Shown in pieces: positions 44,189 to 55,586 of a stretch of 64,000 nucleotides of DNA. The stretch is from Ga0077536 sp943370145 (GTDB lineage Bacteria; Pseudomonadota; Gammaproteobacteria; Ga0077536), in assembly GCA_943370145.1 (NCBI GenBank), contig CALRPY020000010.1, forward strand, positions 33,471 through 97,470. The letters run 5' to 3'. The position numbers were made by a program, and so were the translations under genes. The notes beneath the pieces are model-generated. The model searched no databases. It was not told where the DNA came from and saw nothing but the letters and a program-made list of their open reading frames with translations. The first letter of the stretch is position 1. Every line of letters starts with the position of its first letter.

Positions 44189-44989
44189 TCAATGCCGGTG
44201 ATGAAGCACGGTGGTCGGCAGCGTCAGACCCGGCACGCTCGCCGGATCCCACGCAATCCAGATCCCGAGCACGACCAGCGCCACGCCGATCACCGGCGCG
44301 AGCCGCAACCCGGCCGGCGCGAGCTTCTCGATGAACATCGCGAAGCCGAGCAGGCTCATCCAGTAGAGGCTCATGACGCCCACCGCGAACATCACCGCCA
44401 TCAACGCCCAGCAGCAGCCTAGACAGTAGAGCCCATGCGTGAAGCCGAGGCGCGCGGCGCCCGCCAGGCCCACGTGCCAGTGCCGCGTGAAGAAACCGAA
44501 GGGCGAGACGCAGTGGGTAAGGCAGGCCTGCTTCCATCGCGAAAACTGGAACAGGCCGGCCGCGACGACGACGAGCCCCGCAGCCGTCGGCCCGTGCGCG
44601 GTCCACGCGAGGAAGGGCGGCGCGAGCGCGCGCAGCACTGCATCCAGCCCCCACGCGAGGCCACCGTACAGCGACCACACGCAGGCATAGCCGGCGAGAA
44701 AGGCGGGCACCCGCCCCCCGCCCGCGTCGGGCGACTCGTCACGATTCATGCGCGCGAAGACCAGGGTGAAGCGCAGTTCGGCCGGCAGCATCATCGCGGC
44801 CAGCATCAGCACCCAGCTGGCGAGGAAGGCGGGAAAGGGCCCGAGCGGCGTGCCGGGCCCGCCGTCCATGCCGCCCATCGTGCGCGCGACGAGGATCCAC
44901 GCGGCGAGCACGGCGGCGAAGAGGATGCCGACCGTGCGGTCCTGGCGCGCGGGCGCGCGCCGCGATGCCGGTGCGTCGGAGCCGGGCAC
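44189..44989 (-). CDS. DUF2182 membrane protein
   Basis: A 266-residue protein from the GTG at 44987-44989, eight bases after the DUF1326 stop; an ATG upstream lies inside that gene. Seven or so hydrophobic segments are visible. Family features are GGMDGGPGTPLGPFPAFLAS, AAMMLPAELRFTL, the HCVSPFGFFTRHW motif, and HGLYCLGCCWALMAVMF with paired cysteines, which look like metal-binding positions. DUF2182 proteins occur next to DUF1326 proteins in many proteobacteria. A role in metal handling is likely but not proven. Confidence 0.85.
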   Translation of the reverse strand: MPGSDAPASRRAPARQDRTVGILFAAVLAAWILVARTMGGMDGGPGTPLGPFPAFLASWVLMLAAMMLPAELRFTLVFARMNRDESPDAGGGRVPAFLAGYACVWSLYGGLAWGLDAVLRALAPPFLAWTAHGPTAAGLVVVAAGLFQFSRWKQACLTHCVSPFGFFTRHWHVGLAGAARLGFTHGLYCLGCCWALMAVMFAVGVMSLYWMSLLGFAMFIEKLAPAGLRLAPVIGVALVVLGIWIAWDPASVPGLTLPTTVLHHRH

Positions 44990-44996
44990 GCCGGGA

Positions 44997-45641
44997 TTAA
45001 TCCGGCCCGCGCCACTCGAACGGCAGGTGCTTGCTCGAGCGCCCGGCAACGTAGTCCTGCGCGAAACCGAAGGCGTTCCAGAACGCCTCGGTGCTCGCGC
45101 CCCAGGTCGCGACCTTGCCGGACGGGCCGACCTCGCTGCCGGGCGGGTTGGTCGTCTGCACCCGGCGCGCGGGGTCGGCGGTCGGGCCGGTCAGCGCCGC
45201 GGCGCCGGCGCGGATGAGATCCGGGATCTCCACCCGCCAGTGCGCGAGATCGCCGTCGAGTTCGAAGTGGATGTCGGCGACGGCCTTGCCGCGCACGTGC
45301 TTGATCATGCGCGCCATGTTGCGCATCCAGCCGCCGGCCTGCCCGCTCCAGATCGCCTCGAGCGCCGCGCGTTGCGCGTCGTCGGCCCGGGCATCGAGAA
45401 ACACGCCGACTTCCCAGTCCTCGCCGGTGCCGGCCCAGAGATCGCCGGTGAAGCGGCTCACCATCACCACGTTGAGGCCGTCGAGCACGGCGTCGCCGTA
45501 GCGGCCAGCGTTGATGTGATAGGCGAGCACGCCTTCACAGTAGTTGTCGGTGGGCGCCTGCGCGAATTCGCAGGGGCAGGGGATGTTGCAGCTGCAGACG
45601 TCGAACCAGTCACCACGCACGTGCCAGGGAGGGATGTTCAT
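44997..45641 (-). CDS. DUF1326 protein
   Basis: A 214-residue protein starting MNIPPWHVRGDWFDVCSCNI, with the cysteine motif CSCNIPCPCEFAQ in the first 35 residues that defines DUF1326. It also has LDARADDAQRAALEAIWSGQ, then GGWMRNMARMI. The ATG 13 codons upstream is less likely. No signal peptide. It is first gene of a two-gene operon with the DUF2182 membrane protein. The C-x-C-x4-C-x-C arrangement suggests metal binding. Confidence 0.87.
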   Translation of the reverse strand: MNIPPWHVRGDWFDVCSCNIPCPCEFAQAPTDNYCEGVLAYHINAGRYGDAVLDGLNVVMVSRFTGDLWAGTGEDWEVGVFLDARADDAQRAALEAIWSGQAGGWMRNMARMIKHVRGKAVADIHFELDGDLAHWRVEIPDLIRAGAAALTGPTADPARRVQTTNPPGSEVGPSGKVATWGASTEAFWNAFGFAQDYVAGRSSKHLPFEWRGPD

Positions 45642-45718
45642 CGCTGTGCTCCGGCTGAAAGCCTGGGCGATCTGTGCCATCGCGCGCCGTCGCTGTCAAC
45701 GCACGGCGTCCCGCCCCC

Positions 45719-46729
45719 TCAGCCGACGGCCAGCCAGTCCTGCCCCCGCCGATAACCCAGCGCGGCGAGCCTGCCGGCGATCTCCTCGCGCGCGCCGTGC
45801 CGGTTCACGTAGACCAGCACGAAGGGGCGCGGCTCGCGCGCGAGCACCGCCGGCGGGCAGACGGGCACGCCGTCCACGCGATTGCCGATCTTGCGCGGGT
45901 CGATGTCGATGTACGCCACGGGACGGAAGCCCTGGCGCAGCAACCACGCGCAGCGCTGGCGGGTGCGCCGCCCGGCGCCCCAGATCACGAAGTCCTCGCG
46001 CCGGGCCAGCAGCCGCGGGTCGCGCGCGAGATAGTCCGCGCGCAGGCGATCGAAGGCCTCGCGGGCGTAGCGCGGATCGGTGCGCGAGGTCCGCTGCGGA
46101 TATTCGCGCCAGTCGAGCAGCACCTCGGGCAGTTTCGCCATGCGGTGACCGCGGTGGTGCAGTCGCAGCCACAGCTCATAGTCCTCGGGGAAGTCGCCGT
46201 GCCGGTAGCCACCCGCGGCCCGCACGGCGTCGCGGCGGAAGGCAACGCTCGGATGGGCCACGGGCGCCTCGACATAGATCTCCTCGGCCAGTTCCTCCGC
46301 ACTGAGGCAGGCGTTCTGCCAGCGCAGGTATTCCCGCAGACCGGCCTGCACGTGGGCCTCGGGAAATGCCCGCACGCGGCTCGCGGACAGGGTCAGCGCC
46401 GGGTCTCCCGCGAGGTGCGCGAGCTGGCGACCGAGACGCTCGGGGTGCATGCGGTCATCCGCATCCATGCGCACCACCACGGCGGCGCGGGCGGCCTCGA
46501 GCCCGTGATTCAACGCCGCCACCAGGCCGCGCCGCGGACTTTCGAGACAACGGATGCGCGCGTCGGCGGTCGCCTGGTCGCGCACGATTTGCGCGGACGC
46601 ATCCGTGGAATGGTCGTCGACCGCGAGCAACTCGTAGTCGTCGCAGTGCTGCGCGGCGATGCTCGCCAGGCATTCCTCCAGCGTGGTGGCGGCATTGCGG
46701 TAGGGCAGCAGGATGCTGAGGCGGGGCAC
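45719..46729 (-). CDS. Family 2 glycosyltransferase
   Basis: A 336-residue GT-A fold enzyme: LSILLPYRNAATTLEECLAS at the start, LLAVDDHSTDASAQIV for nucleotide binding, and VVRMDADDRMHPERL with the metal-binding DxD region. The acceptor-side motif is GDFPEDYELWLRLHHRGHRM with the catalytic ED. The C-terminal 90 residues (VIWGAGRRTRQRCAWLLRQG, then VAYIDIDPRKIGNRVDG) form an added Rossmann-like domain seen in a subset of these enzymes. It likely transfers a sugar to a surface polysaccharide or lipid. It stands alone. Confidence 0.85.
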   Translation of the reverse strand: MPRLSILLPYRNAATTLEECLASIAAQHCDDYELLAVDDHSTDASAQIVRDQATADARIRCLESPRRGLVAALNHGLEAARAAVVVRMDADDRMHPERLGRQLAHLAGDPALTLSASRVRAFPEAHVQAGLREYLRWQNACLSAEELAEEIYVEAPVAHPSVAFRRDAVRAAGGYRHGDFPEDYELWLRLHHRGHRMAKLPEVLLDWREYPQRTSRTDPRYAREAFDRLRADYLARDPRLLARREDFVIWGAGRRTRQRCAWLLRQGFRPVAYIDIDPRKIGNRVDGVPVCPPAVLAREPRPFVLVYVNRHGAREEIAGRLAALGYRRGQDWLAVG

Positions 46730-46841
46730 GTGGGGGATGGTCGCTGGAATCGGCGTCGCATGGTAGCCGGTGGCACCTGACGACGTGCGCCGTCAGCCCC
46801 GGGTTTCGCCCGGGCCCCGCCGTCCACCCAGGATCGCGGCG

Positions 46842-47810
46842 TCACGTCGGTGCGTACAGTCGCTGCGCTTCGGCGGCGATCCGCGCGATCACATCGCCGG
46901 CCGGCGGGCAGTCGGTGACAAGATCCACGCCCTCGCCGGCAAACAGCACGAGCGTGTCCAGATCTTCCGCGGCCTTCGCGGCGGCGTAACGCGGGAGCTC
47001 TTCCGGCAAGGCCGCCCGCAGGGCCTCCTCCCGGCCGTGCCAGCGCGCGGAGAAGTCGTTCGCCAGCGCGCGCCCGGTGTAGGGCGCGGGCCAGTCGAGT
47101 TCGCGCACGAGGTCGAACACGCGCGTGCGCAGCGTCGCGTCGCCCGCCGCCGCGACGAGGCGCCGCTTCATCGCCGCGCTGCCCAGCGCCTCGGTCGTCG
47201 CGAACAGCCGCGTGCCGAGCAGGCCGCCCTGGGCGCCGAGCGTCAGCGCGGCGGCAAGGCCGCGACCATCGGCGATGCCGCCCGCGGCGAGCACGGGCAG
47301 CGGGGACACCGCGTCGACGACGGCGGGCAGCAGGGAGAACAACGCCCGCCCCGTCGTGCCGTGGCCGCCGGCCTCGGTGCCCTGCGCGACGATCGCGTCG
47401 GCGCCGAGCGCGCTGGCCGCGACGGCTTCGGACAGCGAGGTCACCTGCAGGATCACGCGCCGGCCGGCGGCGCGGATCCGCGGCAGGAACGGGCGCGGAT
47501 CGCCGAAGGAGAGGAAGATCGGATCCGCGCCCTGGTCCAGCACCAGGTCGAGCAGTTCGGGACGCCGCGCGAGACTCCAGGTGATGAAGCCCGCGCCGAC
47601 CTGCGCGTCGCCCGCGAGCGCGAACTGTTCGGCGATCCACGCCGGGCTGCCGTAGCCGACGCGCGGCTCGCCGTAACCGCAACCGATGAGACCGAGCCCG
47701 CCGGCGCGGGCGACCGCGGCCGCGAGCGCGCCGCCGGCCACGCCGCCCATCGGCGCGAGCACGATCGGCAGGGTGACGCCGAAGCGGTGCGTGAACGCTG
47801 TCTGCAGCAT
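46842..47810 (-). CDS. Nitronate monooxygenase (2-nitropropane dioxygenase family)
   Basis: A 322-residue TIM-barrel flavoprotein starting MLQTAFTHRFGVTLPIVLAP, with GGAG upstream; a longer frame lacks a signal. Family motifs: MGGVAGGALAAAVARAGGLG, AIVAQGTEAGGHGTTG, VLAAGGIADGRGLAAAL and GAQGGLLGTRLFATTEA, which bind FMN phosphate. The His in EAGGHG is the usual catalytic base region. These enzymes oxidise alkyl nitronates with FMN and oxygen. It is divergent from the methyltransferase at 47972. Confidence 0.88.
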   Translation of the reverse strand: MLQTAFTHRFGVTLPIVLAPMGGVAGGALAAAVARAGGLGLIGCGYGEPRVGYGSPAWIAEQFALAGDAQVGAGFITWSLARRPELLDLVLDQGADPIFLSFGDPRPFLPRIRAAGRRVILQVTSLSEAVAASALGADAIVAQGTEAGGHGTTGRALFSLLPAVVDAVSPLPVLAAGGIADGRGLAAALTLGAQGGLLGTRLFATTEALGSAAMKRRLVAAAGDATLRTRVFDLVRELDWPAPYTGRALANDFSARWHGREEALRAALPEELPRYAAAKAAEDLDTLVLFAGEGVDLVTDCPPAGDVIARIAAEAQRLYAPT

Positions 47811-47971
47811 GTGAACTCCCTGACACGGTCGTTGCGGATGGGCCGCGCCCCGGCGGCGCGGCGCCTCGATGATGCCACGCCGGCGCACGGGGCCAAGTCG
47901 GCGCGCGTGACGCGGTGCCCGCGCCGACGACCTGGAGTATCTTTCCGCACAGCATCCGCAGGGACATCGTC

Positions 47972-48595
47972 ATGGGCTTCTACGAGCGACACATCCTGCC
48001 CCGCATCATCAATCTCGCCTGCGGCATGGAGGCCATCGGGCAGCAGCGCGCGAAGCTCGTGCCGCAGGCCGGTGGCGTGGTGCTCGAAGTCGGCATGGGG
48101 CCCGGCCACAACCTGCGCTACTACGACCCGACGCGCCTGACGCGGCTGATCGGGCTCGACCCCTCCGCGAGCAGCATGACGATGGCGGCCCGGCGCGCCG
48201 CCGGGCTCGGGCTCGCGGTCGAATTCCTGTGTCTCGACGGCGAGTCCATCCCGCTCGCCGAGGCCAGCGTCGACACCGTCGTGCTGACCTACACCCTGTG
48301 CACGATTCCGGACCCCGCACCGGCCCTCGCCCGGATGCGCCAGGTGCTGAAACCCGGCGGACGCCTGCTCTTCGCCGAGCACGGCCGCGCGCCGGACGCG
48401 CGCGTCGCACGGCAACAGGACCGCCTCAACCCGATCTGGAAGCGGCTCTTCGGCGGCTGCCACCTGAATCGCGAGATCCCCGGCCTGCTGCGCGCCGCGG
48501 GTTTCCGCCTCGACGCGCTGGACGCGGCTTATCTGCCGGGCGCCCCGAAATTCGCCGGTTTCAACTACCTCGGGACAGCCGTCGCCGAAGACTGA
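47972..48595 (+). CDS. Class I SAM-dependent methyltransferase
   Basis: A 207-residue protein starting MGFYERHILPRIINLACGME. The SAM-binding motif VVLEVGMGPGHNLRYYD is at about residues 38-54, the acidic strand end IGLDPSASS follows, and then VDTVVLTYTLCTIPDPAPAL and the post-motif KPGGRLLFAEHGRAPD. The layout is like UbiE and METTL7-type small methyltransferases, and the HLNREIP near the end is typical. Substrate unknown; a lipid, thiol or arsenical are options. It precedes the candidate selenoprotein by 96 bases on the same strand. Confidence 0.85.
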   Translation: MGFYERHILPRIINLACGMEAIGQQRAKLVPQAGGVVLEVGMGPGHNLRYYDPTRLTRLIGLDPSASSMTMAARRAAGLGLAVEFLCLDGESIPLAEASVDTVVLTYTLCTIPDPAPALARMRQVLKPGGRLLFAEHGRAPDARVARQQDRLNPIWKRLFGGCHLNREIPGLLRAAGFRLDALDAAYLPGAPKFAGFNYLGTAVAED

Positions 48596-48691
48596 TCGGC
48601 CCTGCGCGCGCCTGCCAGCCACACTGGAATTCGAGCGCTTCCGCGCGCGGCGGGGCGCCGCATTCACCTCCCCCAGACGCAGGAGATTCGC

Positions 48692-49264
48692 ATGCCGAAC
48701 ATCCCACCGGTCCCATTCGACAAGGTTCCCCCGTTTCTGCAGAACATCATGCACGCCTACGACGAAGAGCTCGGTGGCTCCGGCTTCGTGCAGGTGTTCG
48801 CGCACGCGCCGGAGGTGTTCAAGAAGGTGTTCAAGAAGTTCATCGACTTCTACTTCGAGCTCGAATTGCAGACCCGCGGCGCGATCGACGGCGTGATCAC
48901 CGAACTCGCGCGCCTGATGGTCGCGCGGCAGAACGGCTGTTCCCTCTGAACGCACGCGCGTCTTGCGGTCGCAAGGCAAGCGGGGCTCACTGAGGAGAAG
49001 ATTGCGGAGATCGATCGTTATCGCGGCAGCACGCTGCTGAACCCGCGGGAGAAGGCCGCGATCCGCTATGCGGAAGTGCTGGCCGGGGATCTGAACGGCG
49101 CGGACGACGCGCTGTTCGCGGAACTCCGCGTGCAGTTCACGGATGCGGAGATCATCGATCTCGGCATCCGTATCATGACCTTCGTCGGCTACGGCCGGCT
49201 GGTCAGGGTGCTCGGGCTCGAGATCGGCGGCACCTGTCCGCTGCCGGGGGCCGGGGAGAAATAG
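48692..49264 (+). CDS. AhpD-like/carboxymuconolactone-decarboxylase-family candidate selenoprotein, TGA read as Sec
   Basis: One frame of 191 codons runs from MPNIPPVPFDKVPPFLQN to GGTCPLPGAGEK, interrupted only by TGA at 48947-48949. Before it is ELARLMVARQNGCSL; after it, in the same frame, THARLAVARQAGLTEEKIAE, then NPREKAAIRYAEVLAG and VQFTDAEIIDLGIRIMTFVG. These are the consecutive parts of a CMD/AhpD-like helical protein. The TGA takes the place of the second Cys in the redox motif CxxC (C83-S-L-U86). A hairpin suited to a bacterial SECIS follows. Cys-to-Sec replacement is known in AhpD-like families. It would act as a thiol peroxidase or disulphide reductase. Standard gene calling would give two fragments. 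The alternative is a nonsense mutation. Confidence 0.78.
48960..48977 (+). promoter_or_regulatory. Predicted bacterial SECIS hairpin
   Basis: GTCTTGC (48960-48966) pairs with GCAAGGC (48971-48977) through seven pairs, one of them U-G, around the loop GGTC. The loop begins 17 bases after the TGA. In Escherichia coli fdhF the apical loop is also GGUC and lies 18 bases after the UGA, with a U four bases before the loop as here. SelB binding would recruit Sec-tRNA. The element also codes for LAVARQ. Confidence 0.72.
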
Positions 49265-49386
49265 CGCGGCAGGGAACCCACGCATCGGCGCAGCCGCGCC
49301 GATGCGTCTCGTCGCCGGCCCGCCGCGGTGAAGGCCGGCAACAGCCGGCGCCCGCCTTCGCCGTCTTCAGTCAGGGGGCGTGCAAC

Positions 49387-49412
49387 GAAATAAACAGCTC
49401 CGTTCCCTTTTC
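49387..49412. repeat. Decayed family A arm
   Basis: GAAATAAACAGCTCCGTTCC followed by CTTTTC matches AAATAAATCCGTCCCCTTTT with an insertion and a substitution. It is the furthest family A trace on the right side, 90 bases before the P-type ATPase. Confidence 0.5.
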
Positions 49413-49500
49413 AAGGATGCGGGCGACTATCCTTGGCGGTCACGGCCAGTGCGTCGCGGCACCCCGCCCGCACGGTGGCACCTGATTACGATCGAGGACC

Positions 49501-51855
<2,355 letters not shown>

Positions 51856-52127
51856 GTCAGCGGAGTCGCCCGGGCGTCCGCGCAGCGCATGGCGGGGACA
51901 CCCACCGGACGAGGTTCCTGCCGCGCCCGCCCGGTAGCCGGCAGCCCCGGCCTGCGCTTACCCCTCGAAACCGTCGCCGGTCTTGCTGTAGCTTCCTTCC
52001 TTTACCGTCGCTCGCGAGCTTGCCGGGCGCAGATGCAAACAGGGAGACTCGTCGGGATGGGTAGCATGACGCCAGGGCGGTGCCGCGCAGGTCGCGGGCA
52101 CGCGCGGCAGCGGGAACCCCGCGCACG

Positions 52128-52895
52128 ATGAACGCCATCGAGCTGAGCGGTATCAGCCACCGTTATCCGAACGGCGTGCAGGCGCTCGCCGAGGTGTCGC
52201 TGACGATCGCGTCGGGAGAGTTCGTGACCCTGCTCGGCCCGTCGGGCTGCGGCAAGAGCACGCTGCTGCGGATGCTCGCGGGGCTCGAGTCGCCCACCAG
52301 CGGCCGCGTGTCGGCGCCGGTCGGCCGGGGGGTGGGCTTCGTCTTCCAGTCGCCGACCTTGCTCCCCTGGGCCACGATCCGGGACAACGTGAGCCTGCCG
52401 CTGCGCCTGGCCGGCAAGGCCGGTGGCCTGTCGGCGCCGCAGGTGCGGGCACGCGCCGATGGGCTTCTGGCGCGGGTTGGCCTGGCCGGCTTCGAAGGCG
52501 CCTATCCGGACGAATTGTCGGGCGGCATGCAGATGCGCGCGTCGGTCGCGCGGGCGCTCGCCACCGATCCCGCGCTGCTGCTGCTCGACGAACCCTTCGC
52601 CGCGCTCGACGAACTGACGCGCCAGAAGATGGGCGACGACCTGCTCGATCTGTGGCGCGAGCAGGCCTGCACGGTGCTGTTCGTGACCCACAATGTCTTC
52701 GAGGCGGTCTACCTCAGCCAGCGCGTGCTGGTGATGAGCGCGCGACCCGGACGCGTCCACGCCGAGGTGACGATTGCGGGCCCGCCGGTCCGCGACCATG
52801 CCTTCCGCCGCTCGGCCGCCTATATCGAGCAGTGCGTGGCGGTGTCGGGCACGCTGGAATCGGCCCTTTCGGCCAGCGTGGCGGTGGCCTCATGA
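52128..52895 (+). CDS. ABC transporter ATPase (nitrate/sulphonate/taurine/pyrimidine-precursor type)
   Basis: A 255-residue protein from MNAIELSGISHRYPNG. Walker A GPSGCGKSTLLRML (around 39-52), Q-loop FVFQSPTLLPWATI, signature LSGGMQMRASVARAL, Walker B LLLLDEPFAALDE and switch His in FVTHNVFEAVYLS. The sequence around the signature fits the SsuB/TauB/ThiZ group. Its stop overlaps the permease start (ATGA). The ligand is set by the binding protein two genes downstream. Confidence 0.92.
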   Translation: MNAIELSGISHRYPNGVQALAEVSLTIASGEFVTLLGPSGCGKSTLLRMLAGLESPTSGRVSAPVGRGVGFVFQSPTLLPWATIRDNVSLPLRLAGKAGGLSAPQVRARADGLLARVGLAGFEGAYPDELSGGMQMRASVARALATDPALLLLDEPFAALDELTRQKMGDDLLDLWREQACTVLFVTHNVFEAVYLSQRVLVMSARPGRVHAEVTIAGPPVRDHAFRRSAAYIEQCVAVSGTLESALSASVAVAS

Positions 52896-53677
52896 AGCGG
52901 GAGCACTGGGTGCCCGCGCTGTCGATTGCGCTGGCGTTGCTGGCCTGGGAGGCGCTGGTGCGCTGGGCGGCGATTCCCCACTACACGCTGCCCGCGCCGA
53001 GCCGGGTGCTCGCCACCTTGTGGACGGAGTTCGACTCGCTGTGGCCCGCGTGGTGGTTCACGCTGCGACTGACTGTCTGGGCCCTGGCCCTCGCGACCCT
53101 GGGCGGCGTGCTCCTCGCGGTGGCCTTCGCGCTGTCGCGCGTGCTGGAACTCGCGCTGCTGCCCTTCGCCGTGGTGCTGCAGGTCACGCCGCTGGTCGCG
53201 ATAGCACCGCTGATCCTCATCTACGTCGACAGCACGACGGCCGCGCTGCTGCTGTGCACCTGGATCGTCGCCTTCTTCCCGATGCTCGCGAGCACGCTCG
53301 CCGGCCTGCGCGCGGCGGACCGGCAGCTGCACGAACTGTTCACGCTCTACGGCGCAACGCCCTGGCAGCGCATGAAGTGGCTGCTGCTGCCGAGCGCGGT
53401 GCCGTATTTCCTGTCGGGCCTGCGCATCTGCGGCGGGCTCAGCCTCATTGCGGGCGTCACCGCGGAGATGGTGGCGGGCGCGGCCGGGCGCGAAACGGGC
53501 CTCGCGTCGCGCATCCTCGAGGCGAGCTTCCGCACCGACACGCCGCGGATGTTCGCCGCGCTGCTGCTGCTCGTGATCACGGGCCTCGCGCTGTACGCCC
53601 TCCTCGAGTGGGCGCCGCGCCGGCTGGCGCGGCGCTGGCGACCAGTAGCCAGCGCAGTCGGCGCCCGCCCGGTCTGA
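52892..53677 (+). CDS. ABC transporter permease (SsuC/TauC/ThiX type)
   Basis: A 261-residue inner-membrane protein starting MKREHWVPALSIALALLAWE, with about six spans (for example LALLPFAVVLQVTPLVAIAP). The cytoplasmic EAA-like loop is LHELFTLYGATPWQRMKWLL. The conserved LIAGVTAEMVAGAAGRETGL follows. ATGA overlap with the ATPase gene makes translation coupled. It works with the ATPase and the binding protein at 53710. Confidence 0.92.
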   Translation: MKREHWVPALSIALALLAWEALVRWAAIPHYTLPAPSRVLATLWTEFDSLWPAWWFTLRLTVWALALATLGGVLLAVAFALSRVLELALLPFAVVLQVTPLVAIAPLILIYVDSTTAALLLCTWIVAFFPMLASTLAGLRAADRQLHELFTLYGATPWQRMKWLLLPSAVPYFLSGLRICGGLSLIAGVTAEMVAGAAGRETGLASRILEASFRTDTPRMFAALLLLVITGLALYALLEWAPRRLARRWRPVASAVGARPV

Positions 53678-53709
53678 ACTGCAATGTCGAAACCCGTGAA
53701 GGAAATGTC

Positions 53710-54729
53710 ATGCAACTGAAATGGCCCGCCGCTGCACTGCTGTCGCTGTGCGCCCTCGCCGCGCAGGCGGCGGACAAGATCGTCTTAGCGACGAACTGGA
53801 AGGCCCAGGCAGCCCATGGCGGTTTCTACCAGGCGCTCGCCGACGGCACCTACGCCGCCCACGGCCTCGAGGTCACCATTCGCCAGGGCGGACCGCAGGT
53901 GAACAATCGCCCGCTGCTGCCGGCCGGGAAGATCGATTTCCTGATGACCGGCAACCTGCTGCACAGCTTCGACAACGTGAAGAACGGCGTGCCGGTGATT
54001 GCGGTGGCCGCGATATTCCAGAAGGACCCGCAGGCGCTCATCGCCCATCCGGGCCAGGGCTACGAGCGTTTCGACGCGCTGAAGGCCGCGCCGGTCGTGC
54101 TGGTCGCCAAGGACGCGCAGTACACCTGGTGGGCGTGGCTGAAGTCCCGTCACGGCTTCCGGGACGAACAGCTCAGGCCCTACAACTTCAACCTCGGCCA
54201 GTTCCTCGGCAATCCCCGCGCCGTGCAGCAGGGCTACTCGGTGGCGGAGCCCATCTACGTGCGCAAGCAGGGCGGCTTCGAACCCGTGGTGCACCTGCTC
54301 GCCGACCACGGCTTCTCCACCTACTCCACCCTCATCGAGACCCGTGTCGACACCGCGCGTGAGCGGCCGGATCTGGTGCAGCGCTTCGTGGATGCCTCCA
54401 TCCTCGGCTGGGTGAACTACCTCAACGGCGATCGGGGGGCGGCCAATGCCCTGATGCGCGCGGACAATCCCGAGATGAGCGAAGAAGAACTCGAAGCCTC
54501 GGTAGCGCTGATGAAGCGGCTGGGGATCGTCGACTCCGGAGACGCCGCAACGCTCGGCATCGGCAGCATGGACGCCGGACGCATCCGCGACTTCCACGAC
54601 CAGATGGTGCAGGCGGGCCTCTACCGCGCGGGGGAAGTCGATCTCGACAAGGTCGCAACCCTGCGCTTCGTCAACCGCAAGGTGGGACTGCAGGCAGCGC
54701 CCGGGCCGGTAGCCCCGGCTGCGCAGTAA
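53710..54729 (+). CDS. ABC transporter substrate-binding protein (NMT1/THI5-like)
   Basis: A 339-residue protein with a signal peptide (MQLKWPAAALLSLCALAAQA, cleavage before ADKI). The mature start DKIVLATNWKAQAAHGGFYQ and LEVTIRQGGPQVNNRPLL are the NMT1/THI5-like pattern. These proteins bind thiamine precursors, riboflavin, sulphonates or nitrate; which one cannot be told from sequence alone. WWAWLKSRHGF and ILGWVNYLNGD are typical of this group. The gene is 32 bases after the permease stop, in one operon. Confidence 0.88.
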   Translation: MQLKWPAAALLSLCALAAQAADKIVLATNWKAQAAHGGFYQALADGTYAAHGLEVTIRQGGPQVNNRPLLPAGKIDFLMTGNLLHSFDNVKNGVPVIAVAAIFQKDPQALIAHPGQGYERFDALKAAPVVLVAKDAQYTWWAWLKSRHGFRDEQLRPYNFNLGQFLGNPRAVQQGYSVAEPIYVRKQGGFEPVVHLLADHGFSTYSTLIETRVDTARERPDLVQRFVDASILGWVNYLNGDRGAANALMRADNPEMSEEELEASVALMKRLGIVDSGDAATLGIGSMDAGRIRDFHDQMVQAGLYRAGEVDLDKVATLRFVNRKVGLQAAPGPVAPAAQ

Positions 54730-55154
54730 CCGGGCCGAGCGGCCGCCAGGCCCTGTCCCGGACGGGCCGGCCTGACGGGCGGCGGCGCTGCCCCCGGCAG
54801 CCTGCCGCCGACGACGCGGTTTTTCGATGGGTGTCCCCGCTTCACGCGCCCGCTTCACGCGCTGATATCTTCTCCAGCCCCGGGCAGAACACCGGCTGCG
54901 GTTCGCGGGTGATCCCGCCGCGCACGCGCCGCGTAAAAACTCCGGTGGCTTCATGCCGCCAAGCCCTCGAGGACACAAGTCCCGACTTGCCATAGCCCCG
55001 GCGCGCTCCCTCTGCCTCCCCCCTACTCTCCTTGGCGCCGGGGTTTCTTTTCCCGCCCGCAGCGCTTGCGGGCCGCCCGCCACTGGCGCGAAAGTGTGCC
55101 GTCAGCGGCCACAAACACCGTCGCATCCGGGACCAGACTCAAGGAGCAAAAGGG
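54730..55154. other. 425-base gap with small tandem repeat
   Basis: GC-rich sequence with hairpin-prone GCCG/CGGC runs just after the transporter operon that may serve as terminator. A 13-base unit, CGCTTCACGCGCC, is repeated in tandem near 54838-54863. No credible gene. AAGGAG at 55141 is the Shine-Dalgarno of the next gene. Confidence 0.5.
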
Positions 55155-55544
55155 ATGCCGAGCACCGTCACGTGGGAACCCAAGGGCCTTTACGCCCGTT
55201 TCGTCGGCGAGTGCTCAATCGGGGACGTCACCCGGGTGTTTGACGAACTCAGCGCCGACCCGCGCCTGGACACCGCGCGCTACGCGATCTTCGACTACCT
55301 CGGGGTCACGATGCACGACGTGACGGAATCCGACATCGAGCACGCTGCCGCCCTGGACATCGGGATGAGCTTCACCAACCCCCGGCTCCTGTTCGCGTCG
55401 GTCACCACGGATGGGCGGATCCGTGAACTCTGGCGGCACTACATCTCCGTGAACGTGAAGACCGAACGCCACGGCATCTTCGCGACGGTTGCGGAGGCGC
55501 GCGCGTGGATAGCGGAACGCGATGGGAGGGGTGCGGCATTCTGA
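55155..55544 (+). CDS. Hypothetical small cytoplasmic protein (STAS-like)
   Basis: A 129-residue protein from MPSTVTWEPKGLYARFVGEC, with AAGGAG at good spacing. The pattern strand-helix-strand with ARYAIFDYLGVTMHDVTESD and a final HGIFATVAEARAWIAERDGR resembles single-domain SpoIIAA/STAS-like proteins often found beside signalling genes, but no regulatory phospho-site can be assigned. It stands alone, between the transporter and the thiolase operons. Confidence 0.65.
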   Translation: MPSTVTWEPKGLYARFVGECSIGDVTRVFDELSADPRLDTARYAIFDYLGVTMHDVTESDIEHAAALDIGMSFTNPRLLFASVTTDGRIRELWRHYISVNVKTERHGIFATVAEARAWIAERDGRGAAF

Positions 55545-55586
55545 ACGCGCAAGCTGCGCGACGCCCGGGCCTGAGGCCCGGCAAGC

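Noticed and set aside
51900..52127. Riboswitch (thiamine or cobalamin) ahead of the NMT1-like transporter.
   Set aside because: The thiamine-box core (CTGAGA and ACCTGATCTG-like parts) and the B12 box are absent.
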